From: JAEZKC01 sp046538945
GTDB lineage: Bacteria; Fibrobacterota; Chitinivibrionia; Chitinivibrionales; Chitinispirillaceae
DNA length: 27,573 nucleotides
NCBI GenBank assembly: GCA_046538945.1
Contig: JBKHHW010000028.1
Location: forward strand, 1 to 27,573
Direction: 5' to 3'
Shown: positions 15,651-22,875 of the stretch, in pieces
Layout of the letters: every line of letters begins with the position of its first letter
How positions within the stretch are numbered: position 1 is the first letter of the stretch
Position numbers and translations under genes: made by a program
The notes under the pieces: generated by a model
What the model was told of the DNA's origin: nothing
Databases searched by the model: none
Seen by the model: the letters and a program-made list of their open reading frames with translations, nothing else

Positions 15651-16691
15651 GTGGAAATTTTTATTCCTGTATTAGTAGTAGGCACGGTGGGTTTGTTTTT
15701 CGGAGTGGGCCTGGGAGTCGCATCCAAGAAGCTCAGCGTTTTCGTAGACCCGAAAATATCCCGTATTCAGGATGTTCTCCCTAATGCCAACTGCGGAGCC
15801 TGCGGGTATCCCGGCTGCAGCGCTTTTGCAAAAGCCGTCGCAGAGGGCAGTGCTGATCCGGCAGGATGTATCCCCGGGGGGTCCAAAACCTCTCACGAAA
15901 TAGCCGACATCATGGGAGTAGCAGCTGGTTCGAGTGAACCGATGATGGCTGTGGTGCACTGCAAAGGCGGGCACAAGGAAGCTCTGGAGAAAGCTGTCTA
16001 CAAGGGGATCGAGGACTGCCAGGCCGCAGTGCTGACCGGTAACGGTTCAAAGGTATGCCCCGACGGGTGTCTGGGCCTGGGGAGCTGCGTGCGCGCCTGT
16101 CCCTTTGATGCCATACGCGTGAATGACAACGGTGTGGCAGTAGTAGACCCGGTTAAATGTACCGGTTGCGGAAAATGCGTCAAGTCATGCCCCAGAAATA
16201 TCATTTCCATGATACCCAAAGTACACAAGATCTTCTTGGCTTGTTCAAACCACGACCGTGGTGCCAAGGTGAAAAAGTACTGCTCGGTCGGCTGCACCGG
16301 CTGCACACTTTGTGTAAAAGCAGCGCCATCCGGCGCTATCAGCATGGAAAACAACCTTCCGGTATTGGACTACAACAAGGACGAAAACTTCATTCCAGCC
16401 GCAAACAAATGCCCTTCCAAGTGCTTTGTGGACTTGGTCAAAGTCCGTCCCAAGGCCAATATAGATACCAAATGCGACGGTTGCGGCGACTGCGTGGAAG
16501 TCTGCCCCGTCAAAGGCGCCATCAGCGGGGAAAAAGGCGAGCGCCACATAGTGGACAAGGATAAATGCATCGGTTGCGGCATTTGCCTTAGCCACTGCCA
16601 CGCCCGGGCGATTGCCCTCTGGGGAGGCCTGGGCTATGACTCTGTCGAAAAGAACAGACGCCAGCGGAATATTTCCACAGATAAGGCCTGA
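15651..16691 (+). CDS. rnfB: Rnf electron-transport complex subunit B, multi-ferredoxin form
   Basis: 346 residues; GTG start with GGAGG upstream. One N-terminal helix (about 4-22) is followed by the Fes domain C48/C51/C56/C73. Ferredoxin modules then follow: C136/C140/C146/C150, C170/C173/C176/C180, C211/C215/C218/C221, a C254/C258 pair, C275/C278/C281/C285 and C306/C309/C312/C316. This is the long form, as in acetogen-type RNF, not the short proteobacterial one. In the third module the usual CVKACP is CVKAAP, with A225 in place of the fourth cysteine. It takes electrons from reduced ferredoxin. It is the last gene of the operon, 2 bp after rnfA, and is followed by a terminator. Confidence 0.96.
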   Translation: MEIFIPVLVVGTVGLFFGVGLGVASKKLSVFVDPKISRIQDVLPNANCGACGYPGCSAFAKAVAEGSADPAGCIPGGSKTSHEIADIMGVAAGSSEPMMAVVHCKGGHKEALEKAVYKGIEDCQAAVLTGNGSKVCPDGCLGLGSCVRACPFDAIRVNDNGVAVVDPVKCTGCGKCVKSCPRNIISMIPKVHKIFLACSNHDRGAKVKKYCSVGCTGCTLCVKAAPSGAISMENNLPVLDYNKDENFIPAANKCPSKCFVDLVKVRPKANIDTKCDGCGDCVEVCPVKGAISGEKGERHIVDKDKCIGCGICLSHCHARAIALWGGLGYDSVEKNRRQRNISTDKA

Positions 16692-16719
16692 CGAGTTCAA
16701 CGATTCCGTACCGGATATT

Positions 16720-16760
16720 CAGGAGAGGGAAACAAGACAATTTCCTCTCCTGTTTTTTTT
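16720..16760 (+). terminator. Rho-independent terminator of the rnf operon
   Basis: The stem CAGGAGAGGGAAA (16720-16732) pairs with TTTCCTCTCCTG (16741-16752) with one bulged G. The loop is 8 nt, followed directly by eight T. It lies 28 bp after the rnfB stop. Confidence 0.92.
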
Positions 16761-16799
16761 TGATCCTCATCAAAGCACTGAGCTTTTAATTTCCGCCTG

Positions 16800-16841
16800 C
16801 CCGGGAGGTGATACGATAATGGATCAGAAAATCACCCTGGG
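16800..16841. repeat. REP-like palindrome, copy D (degenerate)
   Basis: CCCGGGAGGTGAT (16800-16812) and ATCACCCTGGG (16831-16841) are inverted with an 18-nt spacer; the right arm lacks two bases. The arm core (GGAGGTGA / TCACC..GGG) and overall size match copies A-C. It lies downstream of the rnf terminator. Confidence 0.6.
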
Positions 16842-16985
16842 AATTTCCCCCTTGCTCTCCCGCCTAACTCCCTGACCCTACCCACTTCCCCCAAACCTTC
16901 TAACCCCCTTCGTCAGCTTCAAGCACTCGACCCCTAGGAAAAACAACCATCTACACCCTACACTATATGTAGACACACTTTTCCA
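16842..16985. other. G-poor, C-rich intergenic stretch
   Basis: From 16861 to 16980 the plus strand has only about ten G in 120 bases and long runs of C and of mixed pyrimidine/A. It contains no coding frame I can support. A 6-bp inverted repeat TCTACA (16950-16955) / TGTAGA (16968-16973) lies just before the promoter at 16986 and could be an operator. Otherwise nothing is recognised. Confidence 0.5.
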
Positions 16986-17014
16986 TTGACGCACAACCAC
17001 TTGAGGTATATACT
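16986..17014 (+). promoter_or_regulatory. Sigma70-type promoter before the small Cys-rich gene
   Basis: TTGACG (16986-16991) and TATACT (17009-17014) each match the consensus at five of six bases and are separated by 17 nt. Transcription would start near 17021, about 32 nt before the ATG at 17053. Confidence 0.7.
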
Positions 17015-17052
17015 TTAATCAATCATTCCTTTCACCCTATCCTGGAGCCGGC

Positions 17053-17259
17053 ATGCAGTTTCTCAAAATTTCCTGCACCAACTGCTCTCACTACACCAAA
17101 TGCTCCCAGAAAACCCGTTTTTTCGTGAATTACTGCGGGGCCGACCGGAAACGCTATGAAGATCAGATCCGCAGAGCCGAAAGCGAATGCGTGAACCGTA
17201 AAGGATTTGTTTTCAGGCGGGGTCAAAACAGCTTCGTCTTCTCGAAAGCCCTTTCCTGA
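17053..17259 (+). CDS. Small cysteine-rich protein, putative metal-binding
   Basis: 68 residues. The N-terminal third carries C8-x2-C11-x5-C17-x10-C28 (ISCTNCSHYTKCSQKTRFFVNYCG), a spacing that fits a zinc or iron-sulfur site. A basic/acidic helix follows (RKRYEDQIRRAESEC) and then VNRKGFVFRRG. I do not recognise a named family. A consensus-like promoter at 16986-17014 and GGAG before the ATG support a real gene. It is separate from the rnf operon, which ends at a terminator upstream. Confidence 0.7.
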   Translation: MQFLKISCTNCSHYTKCSQKTRFFVNYCGADRKRYEDQIRRAESECVNRKGFVFRRGQNSFVFSKALS

Positions 17260-17326
17260 GGCCGTTTGGGGAATAATCCTTACTAATAATTGGCCATATC
17301 CACCGCAGGATGTAATTTTCTTTTAC

Positions 17327-17350
17327 TCAGAAACCCACTGTAGTTTCTGA
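17327..17350 (+). other. Perfect 8-bp hairpin in the leader region of the transglycosylase gene
   Basis: TCAGAAAC (17327-17334) and GTTTCTGA (17343-17350) are perfectly inverted around an 8-nt loop. It lies 44 bp before the start at 17394. No T-run follows, so it is not a standard terminator. It could be an operator or a terminator for the small gene upstream. Confidence 0.4.
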
Positions 17351-17393
17351 ATGTATCCCCTGTATATAAAAGTTAATTGCATAAGATGAGGCC

Positions 17394-19703
17394 ATGATAA
17401 TACCCCGTTTTTTCTCCAAGTATATCCCTTTCTGTTTCCCGCTGTTTATTGCAGGTTGTGTTTCAGCAGTTAAAGAAAATCGCCCCGTAGCGGAACCGCA
17501 ACCTGAACCGGAACCGGAAGTTGTCGAGATGGTTGCTCCTGAAATCGATTCCAGTGAAATACTGGCTGAAGAAGAAGACCTGGAGGAGGAGACCGGAAAT
17601 ATTGACGAGCTTTTGAAAAAAGCTAAGCTGGCCTGCAGAAATGAAAAGTATGCGGATGCCGACACGTTGCTGAATAAAGCTGTGCTGATTCTTGAAAACA
17701 GGCTTGAGCATGCCGAAGCTGAATGGTTTCCGCTTCAGGAATACATCGATGAAATCATTTCCATCTACAACGATTCAATGCCTGTGGTGTTTACGGTTCC
17801 GGATGAAATTTCCGTTATCGCTTTCAAACAACAGATCATTGAAAGCCTGGATACACTTGAAATATCTCCTCATGACAGCATTTTTTTCTATCGTCTATCA
17901 AAAAAACGGGGGATCGCTTACGACATGCCCATCGTATGGAATGACCGGGTAAAAAAGTCTTTGCTCTTTTATCTCAAAAGCAGAAAAGGAATTTTCGACC
18001 GGTGGCTCCTACGGGCAGGGTACTATCTGCCTACTTTCAAAAAAATGTTCCGGGAGGCGGGGCTGCCCGGGGATCTGGCCTACCTTCCTATTCTGGAAAG
18101 CGGCTTCAACCCTCACGCCTATTCCCATGCCCACGCCGCGGGAATATGGCAGTTTATTCCATCAACCGGCAGAATTTTCGGGTTGCGCCAGAACTACTGG
18201 ATAGACGAACGCCGGGACCCGTACAAATCCACCCAAGCTGCCATAAACTATTTCAAAAAACTTTATAACGATTTCAATGACTGGCACCTGGCACTCGGTT
18301 CCTACAACTGCGGTGAGGGCAGAATGAGGAGAACTATGCTCAGAGACAGCACCGAAGACTACTGGTCTCTATCCCTGCCTAAGGAAACGATGAATTACGT
18401 TCCCCTGTATCTGGCATCACTCATTGTGGCAAAAAATCCTGATGTTTTAGACTTTTCTTTTCAGACCGACACAGTTTTCGACCCCGATACGGTGTTTATA
18501 AATGACTGCATTGAGTTGTCCACGATTGCCAAAGGTATCGATGTTCCGCTTGATACTCTGAAAAAAATAAACCCGCACATTCTTCACTGGTGTACTCCTC
18601 CGGATCTGGAAAACGTACAGCTCTATTTACCGAAAGGCTATGCGGCCCCTTTTAAGAAGTTCTACAGCGAACTTCCGGATGAAAAAAAGGTCAAATTCTA
18701 TCGTTACAGAATTAGCCCGGGGGACAACCTTCTCCAGATTGCAAGAAAATTCGGTGTACCTGTAAGCGGTTTGAGAACCATAAACAACCTGAGGACGAAC
18801 CGGATCATCGCCGGCAGATACCTCTTTATTCCCATACCGGTCAACACTTCCGCGCCGAAAACGATAGCCTCCGAATCAAGCCAGAACAAAAGCACCAAAC
18901 AGGAAACAAAATCGGTAAATAAGGGAAAGAAGATATCCTACCGCGTTCGCAAAGGTGATACGGCATGGAAAATTTCTGAAATATTCAGCGTAACAGTCAA
19001 AGATATTCTCAGGTGGAACAATCTCTCCAGTGCCAAACAGCTCAAAGCTAATCAAATCATTTATCTCTATTCAGCAGAGGCAACAACGGCATCAACCCAG
19101 GCACCTCCAGCTGCAGACGGATCAGAGAAGTACTCAGGGAAATACCTGGTGAAAAAGGGGGACAACCTCTATACAATCGCTCAGAACCTCGGTCTTTCTG
19201 TTGATGAGCTGGCTAATGTAAACCGTCTCAATCCCAGAAGGCCGCTTATCTTCCCGGGAGATATTCTGGTGTACGATAAGAGCAAAGTAAAGAAAACGAC
19301 TACAAAAAAAGAAACAACAAAAAGAAGTACCATAAAGGATGAGCCGAAAGACGTTATCTCCTACACAGTAGGTCAAGGTGACAATCTTTTCCGAATTTCC
19401 CAGAAGTTTTCCGTGGATTTGGATGAACTGATGGCTCTCAATAATATAACGGCGAATTCGGTTCTCCATGTGGGAGATCAGATCAAACTTCCTACTGGAT
19501 CCAAAAGTGTTCCCAGGGCACCCTCTCCTTCTAATAGGATTCCCGAAAATGCGGGAATCTATACTGTTCAGAAAGGAGATAATCTCTGGAGTATAGCGTC
19601 AAATCAGGGAGCGCCCCTCGACTCTATTTACAAATACAACAACCTTACCCCTGACTCCAAACTGATGCCCGGCGACACCATTTTGATACTACGTGGAGAA
19701 TGA
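17394..19703 (+). CDS. Lipoprotein lytic transglycosylase with five LysM repeats (MltD-like)
   Basis: 769 residues. The N-terminus has a lipoprotein signal with lipobox IAGC (C22), so it is anchored in a membrane and faces the periplasm. An acidic Pro/Glu linker (about 30-70) and a short helical region follow. The SLT domain (about 200-330) has catalytic E235 in LPILESGFNPHA, then AAGIWQFIPSTGR and ALGSYNCGEGRM. It cleaves peptidoglycan glycan strands with formation of anhydro-muropeptides. Five LysM repeats follow, at about 433-478, 515-560, 582-628, 654-700 and 721-768, each opening with a (K/P/Q)GDN/T-type turn. E. coli MltD has fewer LysM copies, so this is an expanded form. It overlaps sppA by 4 bp. 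Confidence 0.92.
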   Translation: MIIPRFFSKYIPFCFPLFIAGCVSAVKENRPVAEPQPEPEPEVVEMVAPEIDSSEILAEEEDLEEETGNIDELLKKAKLACRNEKYADADTLLNKAVLILENRLEHAEAEWFPLQEYIDEIISIYNDSMPVVFTVPDEISVIAFKQQIIESLDTLEISPHDSIFFYRLSKKRGIAYDMPIVWNDRVKKSLLFYLKSRKGIFDRWLLRAGYYLPTFKKMFREAGLPGDLAYLPILESGFNPHAYSHAHAAGIWQFIPSTGRIFGLRQNYWIDERRDPYKSTQAAINYFKKLYNDFNDWHLALGSYNCGEGRMRRTMLRDSTEDYWSLSLPKETMNYVPLYLASLIVAKNPDVLDFSFQTDTVFDPDTVFINDCIELSTIAKGIDVPLDTLKKINPHILHWCTPPDLENVQLYLPKGYAAPFKKFYSELPDEKKVKFYRYRISPGDNLLQIARKFGVPVSGLRTINNLRTNRIIAGRYLFIPIPVNTSAPKTIASESSQNKSTKQETKSVNKGKKISYRVRKGDTAWKISEIFSVTVKDILRWNNLSSAKQLKANQIIYLYSAEATTASTQAPPAADGSEKYSGKYLVKKGDNLYTIAQNLGLSVDELANVNRLNPRRPLIFPGDILVYDKSKVKKTTTKKETTKRSTIKDEPKDVISYTVGQGDNLFRISQKFSVDLDELMALNNITANSVLHVGDQIKLPTGSKSVPRAPSPSNRIPENAGIYTVQKGDNLWSIASNQGAPLDSIYKYNNLTPDSKLMPGDTILILRGE

Positions 19704-20590
19704 AAATGAACCGTAAAGCTCAGAATCTCGTTATTCTTATTGTCATTCTGCTCCCGGTGATACTGGGAATCATATTTCTGACACGTTCTGGCCGTTCCTC
19801 AGGAATAGGTAATTTTTCTCTGCAGAAACTGGCTGTGATCAGGGTTGAAGGTGTTATCGAGGAGTCTGGCTGGTATGTTCAGCTTCTCCGCGACTTCCGG
19901 CAGGATAATTCGGTTGCAGGTGTACTCCTTCGTGTCGATTCTCCGGGCGGAGCAGTAGCGCCATCCCAGGAAATCTACTCTGAAATCACCGCCTACAAAG
20001 CTGCCGGCAAGCCGCTGGTGGTCAGCATGGGAAACATGGCAGCATCGGGGGGCTACTACATAGCCTCCCCGGCAGAAAGGATCTTCGCCTCTCCAGGAAC
20101 CCTGACCGGTAGCATCGGAGTAATTTTCACTGTCCCTCTGTACGAGGAGCTGACTCAGAAGCTGGGAGTCGAGTTCAGAATTTTCAAAGCAGGAGAATTC
20201 AAGGATATCGGCAGTCCCTATCGGAACCACAGCGAGCAGGAAAAGCAGCTCTTCCAAAGACTTCTGGACGATACCCACGAACAGTTCATCCAAGCCGTAT
20301 GTAAAGGGAGAGGTTTGGATGAGGAATTGGTGAGAAGTGTCGCTGACGGGCGGATTTTTACCGGAAAACAGGCATACGAGCAGAAACTGGTGGATACTCT
20401 CGGAGGTTTTGAAGATGCGCTGCAGTATCTGCGTGCCAAAAGCGGTGTATCGGAAAACTCCAAAATTATTGAAAAAGAGCAGCGGGGTGGCAGTTGGTGG
20501 GATATGATTACTCAAGCGGCTAAGAAAGAAATTCCTGCCCTAGGCTCCTTTTCCAAACCGACAGGTCTTTATTTTCTTTTCCAACCGTAG
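19700..20590 (+). CDS. sppA: Signal peptide peptidase SppA, short form
   Basis: 296 residues, the size of the single-domain (Bacillus-type) SppA. An N-terminal membrane anchor (about 9-28) precedes a ClpP/crotonase-like serine protease domain. The Ser/Lys dyad is S116 (NMAASGGYYIA) and K168 (KAGEFKDIGSPYR). The 52-residue spacing equals that in known short SppA. RVDSPGGAV and GSIGVIF are also present. It degrades cleaved signal peptides in the membrane. The start ATG overlaps the stop of the LysM transglycosylase gene (ATGA), so the two are translationally coupled, which links envelope turnover functions. Confidence 0.95.
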   Translation: MKMNRKAQNLVILIVILLPVILGIIFLTRSGRSSGIGNFSLQKLAVIRVEGVIEESGWYVQLLRDFRQDNSVAGVLLRVDSPGGAVAPSQEIYSEITAYKAAGKPLVVSMGNMAASGGYYIASPAERIFASPGTLTGSIGVIFTVPLYEELTQKLGVEFRIFKAGEFKDIGSPYRNHSEQEKQLFQRLLDDTHEQFIQAVCKGRGLDEELVRSVADGRIFTGKQAYEQKLVDTLGGFEDALQYLRAKSGVSENSKIIEKEQRGGSWWDMITQAAKKEIPALGSFSKPTGLYFLFQP

Positions 20591-20730
20591 CCGAACCGGC
20601 GCGCTATTTTGATGAAATTTACGAAAATACTAGCGTTTTAAGACAGACAATTATGATATTACCATATGCTGTGAAAAAAAATTGATGAACAGTTCAATTA
20701 CCCACCCTTTCAAAATAATAAGGAGGAACG

Positions 20731-20904
20731 ATGTCTCTTCAGGATCTTCTAAACGAAGTGGAAGTACTCAAAGCGGAATATGAGAAATTCGAGCGTGGCA
20801 ATAAATCTGCAGGTACGCGCGCCCGCAAAAGCCTTCAGACCATCAAAAAAATGGCTCAGGATCTCCGCACTCAGATCCAGGAAGCCAAAAAGTCTGAAGA
20901 ATAG
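20731..20904 (+). CDS. Histone H1-like protein, Hc1 family
   Basis: 57 residues (MSLQDLLNEVEVLK at the start). It has the Hc1-type N-terminal helix, the signature KFERGNKSAGTRARKSLQTIKKM and a final QIQEAKKSEE. Such proteins bind and compact DNA. It corresponds to the conserved helical part only; the long Lys/Ala/Pro tail of chlamydial Hc1 is absent. A strong AGGAGG (20721-20726) sits 4 nt before the ATG. It stands alone between sppA and the ABC operon, and an 8-bp hairpin follows the stop. Confidence 0.85.
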   Translation: MSLQDLLNEVEVLKAEYEKFERGNKSAGTRARKSLQTIKKMAQDLRTQIQEAKKSEE

Positions 20905-20922
20905 TAGTTTTACTTCCCTTAT

Positions 20923-20943
20923 GAGAGGGGCAGAACCCCTCTC
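20923..20943 (+). terminator. Hairpin after the Hc1-like gene, possible terminator
   Basis: GAGAGGGG (20923-20930), loop CAGAA, CCCCTCTC (20936-20943): a perfect 8-bp GC-rich stem 18 bp after the stop. The following sequence is only weakly T-rich, so termination efficiency is uncertain. Confidence 0.55.
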
Positions 20944-21078
20944 CCATCTTACGATACAATAATCCAGAGTACAATCCGTAATACAACACTTGGAACATTC
21001 CCTTCAACTTCAATTCTTGAAGTCTGCGGGTTGAAATTGTTTTGTTCCTTTCACATATTTATAAGCTGATAAGTAAAA

Positions 21079-21112
21079 GCTGCAGTAGCCTTTGTCTTCA
21101 GGCTACTGCAGC
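21079..21112 (+). other. Perfect 13-bp hairpin in the leader of the Gld-like ABC operon
   Basis: GCTGCAGTAGCCT (21079-21091) is exactly inverted at 21100-21112, with an 8-nt loop (TTGTCTTC). It lies 68 bp before the ATPase start at 21181. No T-run follows, so it is more likely an RNA structure or protein site acting on the operon than a simple terminator. It does not match the REP-like family. Confidence 0.6.
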
Positions 21113-21180
21113 AGAAACTTAGATTTCAATGTTTCTTACTAAACCAATCACCTTTACGTCACACAAATGGTGGTATACTT

Positions 21181-22134
21181 ATGAACCAAAAAAGCAGCTC
21201 TTTGATGTTGGAGGTGAAAAACCTCAACAAGAAGTTTGGCCAGGTACACGCTGTTAAAGACCTGAATTTCCAAATTCCCAAAGGAGAAGTGTTCGGTTTT
21301 CTCGGCCCCAACGGTGCAGGCAAAACCACCACTATGCGCATCATCACCTGCTTCATTCCCGCAACCAGCGGGAACATTCTGGTTGATGGACTGGATACGA
21401 CAGAGCACAGCCTTCAGGTCCGTCAGAAAATCGGATATCTTCCCGAAAACACCCCTCTTTACAACGACATGACTGTTCAGGAGTACATGAATTTTGTAGG
21501 AGAGGTAAGGGGGCTTGACGGCAGTCGCCTCAAATCACGCATTGACGAAATGTTCTCGGTGTGTGGTCTTACCAAAATGATCGACCGCCAGATCGGAAGA
21601 CTCTCCAAAGGATACCGTCAGAGGGTAGGTCTGGCGCAAGCGATGATACACAACCCCGACCTGCTCATTCTCGACGAACCCATGTCGGGTCTGGATCCAA
21701 ACCAGATCATCGAAATCCGAAATCTGATCAAACAGATCGGTAAGGAGAAAACTGTTATCTATTGCTCTCATATACTATCCGAAGTATCGGCCACCTGTAA
21801 CAAGATCCTGATCATCAGCGAAGGGAGTATCGTAGCCAGCGGTGCGCCTGAGGAGCTGACGGAAGGTTACGAAAGCGGAGCTCATTACAATGTAAAAGTC
21901 AAGGGTGAGAAGATATCCGTTGAAAACGGTCTTTCCGATATAGACGGGGTGTCGACTGTCCAGCTCAAGGAAATCGAGCCCGGCTGGTACAACGCTCTGA
22001 TCCAGACAGCTGACAAGGAAGATATCGGTGAAAAAATCTTCAGATGTGCCGTGGACAAAGGATGGAGTCTGGCCGAACTCAGACGCGAGTCGGCAAGTCT
22101 TGAGGAAGTTTTCACACAACTGACAAGGAGTTGA
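21181..22134 (+). CDS. ABC transporter ATP-binding protein (GldA-like)
   Basis: 317 residues. Walker A is GPNGAGKTT (42-50), the signature is LSKGYRQRVGLAQA (from 141), Walker B is LLILDEP (161-167), and YCSHILSEV gives the switch histidine. A C-terminal extension of about 90 residues is typical of ABC-2 exporters of the GldA/NatA type. It energises the membrane partner encoded 3 bp downstream. In Bacteroidota, GldA-GldF-GldG is tied to gliding motility, but homologues occur widely in non-gliding bacteria, so a motility role here is not implied. Confidence 0.93.
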   Translation: MNQKSSSLMLEVKNLNKKFGQVHAVKDLNFQIPKGEVFGFLGPNGAGKTTTMRIITCFIPATSGNILVDGLDTTEHSLQVRQKIGYLPENTPLYNDMTVQEYMNFVGEVRGLDGSRLKSRIDEMFSVCGLTKMIDRQIGRLSKGYRQRVGLAQAMIHNPDLLILDEPMSGLDPNQIIEIRNLIKQIGKEKTVIYCSHILSEVSATCNKILIISEGSIVASGAPEELTEGYESGAHYNVKVKGEKISVENGLSDIDGVSTVQLKEIEPGWYNALIQTADKEDIGEKIFRCAVDKGWSLAELRRESASLEEVFTQLTRS

Positions 22135-22137
22135 TAA

Positions 22138-22854
22138 ATGAATACAGTGGCGGCAATTTTCAAAAAGGAGTTCACCTCCTATTTCATATCGCCCATAGCT
22201 TACGTGTTTATCACCGTATATCTGGTGGCGACGAATTTTCTTTTCTTCCAGGGGTTCTTTCTCCTCAACCAGGCGGAAATGCGCAATTACTTCAATATCC
22301 TGCCCTGGGTGTTTCTGTTCTTCATTCCTGCAATCACGATGAGAAGCTGGGCTGAGGAGAAAAAGGGCAAAACAATGGAACTTCTGCTCACATGGCCTCT
22401 CAGCGATGCACAAGTGGTCATGGGCAAATTCCTGGCTTCGCTTGCCTTCCTCAGCATCACCATTCTGCTTTCAATCACAGTACCCATTACCATATTCCTC
22501 ATCGGAAACCCTGATCCCGGCCCGATTCTCGGCGGATACATCGGTGCGGTTCTGATGGGAGCTGCCTACCTGGCAGTCGGATTGTGGATCTCCTCCCATA
22601 CGGAAAACCAGATCGTGGCGTTCATCTGGGGACTGGTGGTCATTTTTGTCCTCATGATGATCGGCCACCCCATGGTAACCACATTCCTCCCCTCCTCTCT
22701 GGTATCACTTTTCTCTTACCTGGGACTCACAACCCATTTTGACAGTATCGGGCGGGGAGTTATCGACAGCAGAGACATTATCTACTACCTCTCTGTAATC
22801 GGCTTTTTTCTGTTTCTCAACACTCAATCACTCGGCAGCAGAAAATTCGAATAA
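22138..22854 (+). CDS. ABC-2 type permease (GldF-like)
   Basis: 238 residues, with six hydrophobic helices. The N-terminus is VAAIFKKEFTSYFISPIAYVFI and the first cytoplasmic loop is PAITMRSWAEEKKGKTMELLLTWPLSD, both characteristic of GldF-type ABC-2 permeases. It would form the membrane channel with the GldA-like ATPase. AAGGAG lies 7 nt before the ATG, and the gap to the upstream gene is 3 bp. Confidence 0.92.
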   Translation: MNTVAAIFKKEFTSYFISPIAYVFITVYLVATNFLFFQGFFLLNQAEMRNYFNILPWVFLFFIPAITMRSWAEEKKGKTMELLLTWPLSDAQVVMGKFLASLAFLSITILLSITVPITIFLIGNPDPGPILGGYIGAVLMGAAYLAVGLWISSHTENQIVAFIWGLVVIFVLMMIGHPMVTTFLPSSLVSLFSYLGLTTHFDSIGRGVIDSRDIIYYLSVIGFFLFLNTQSLGSRKFE

Positions 22855-22875
22855 CAACCAATTGGAAATGGGAAT

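Noticed and set aside
21202..21225. GGAGGTGA followed by an inverted copy inside the ABC ATPase gene, resembling a REP arm
   Set aside because: It lies within conserved coding sequence and lacks the CCCC/GGGG outer arms. It is better explained by the codons for LEVKNLN.
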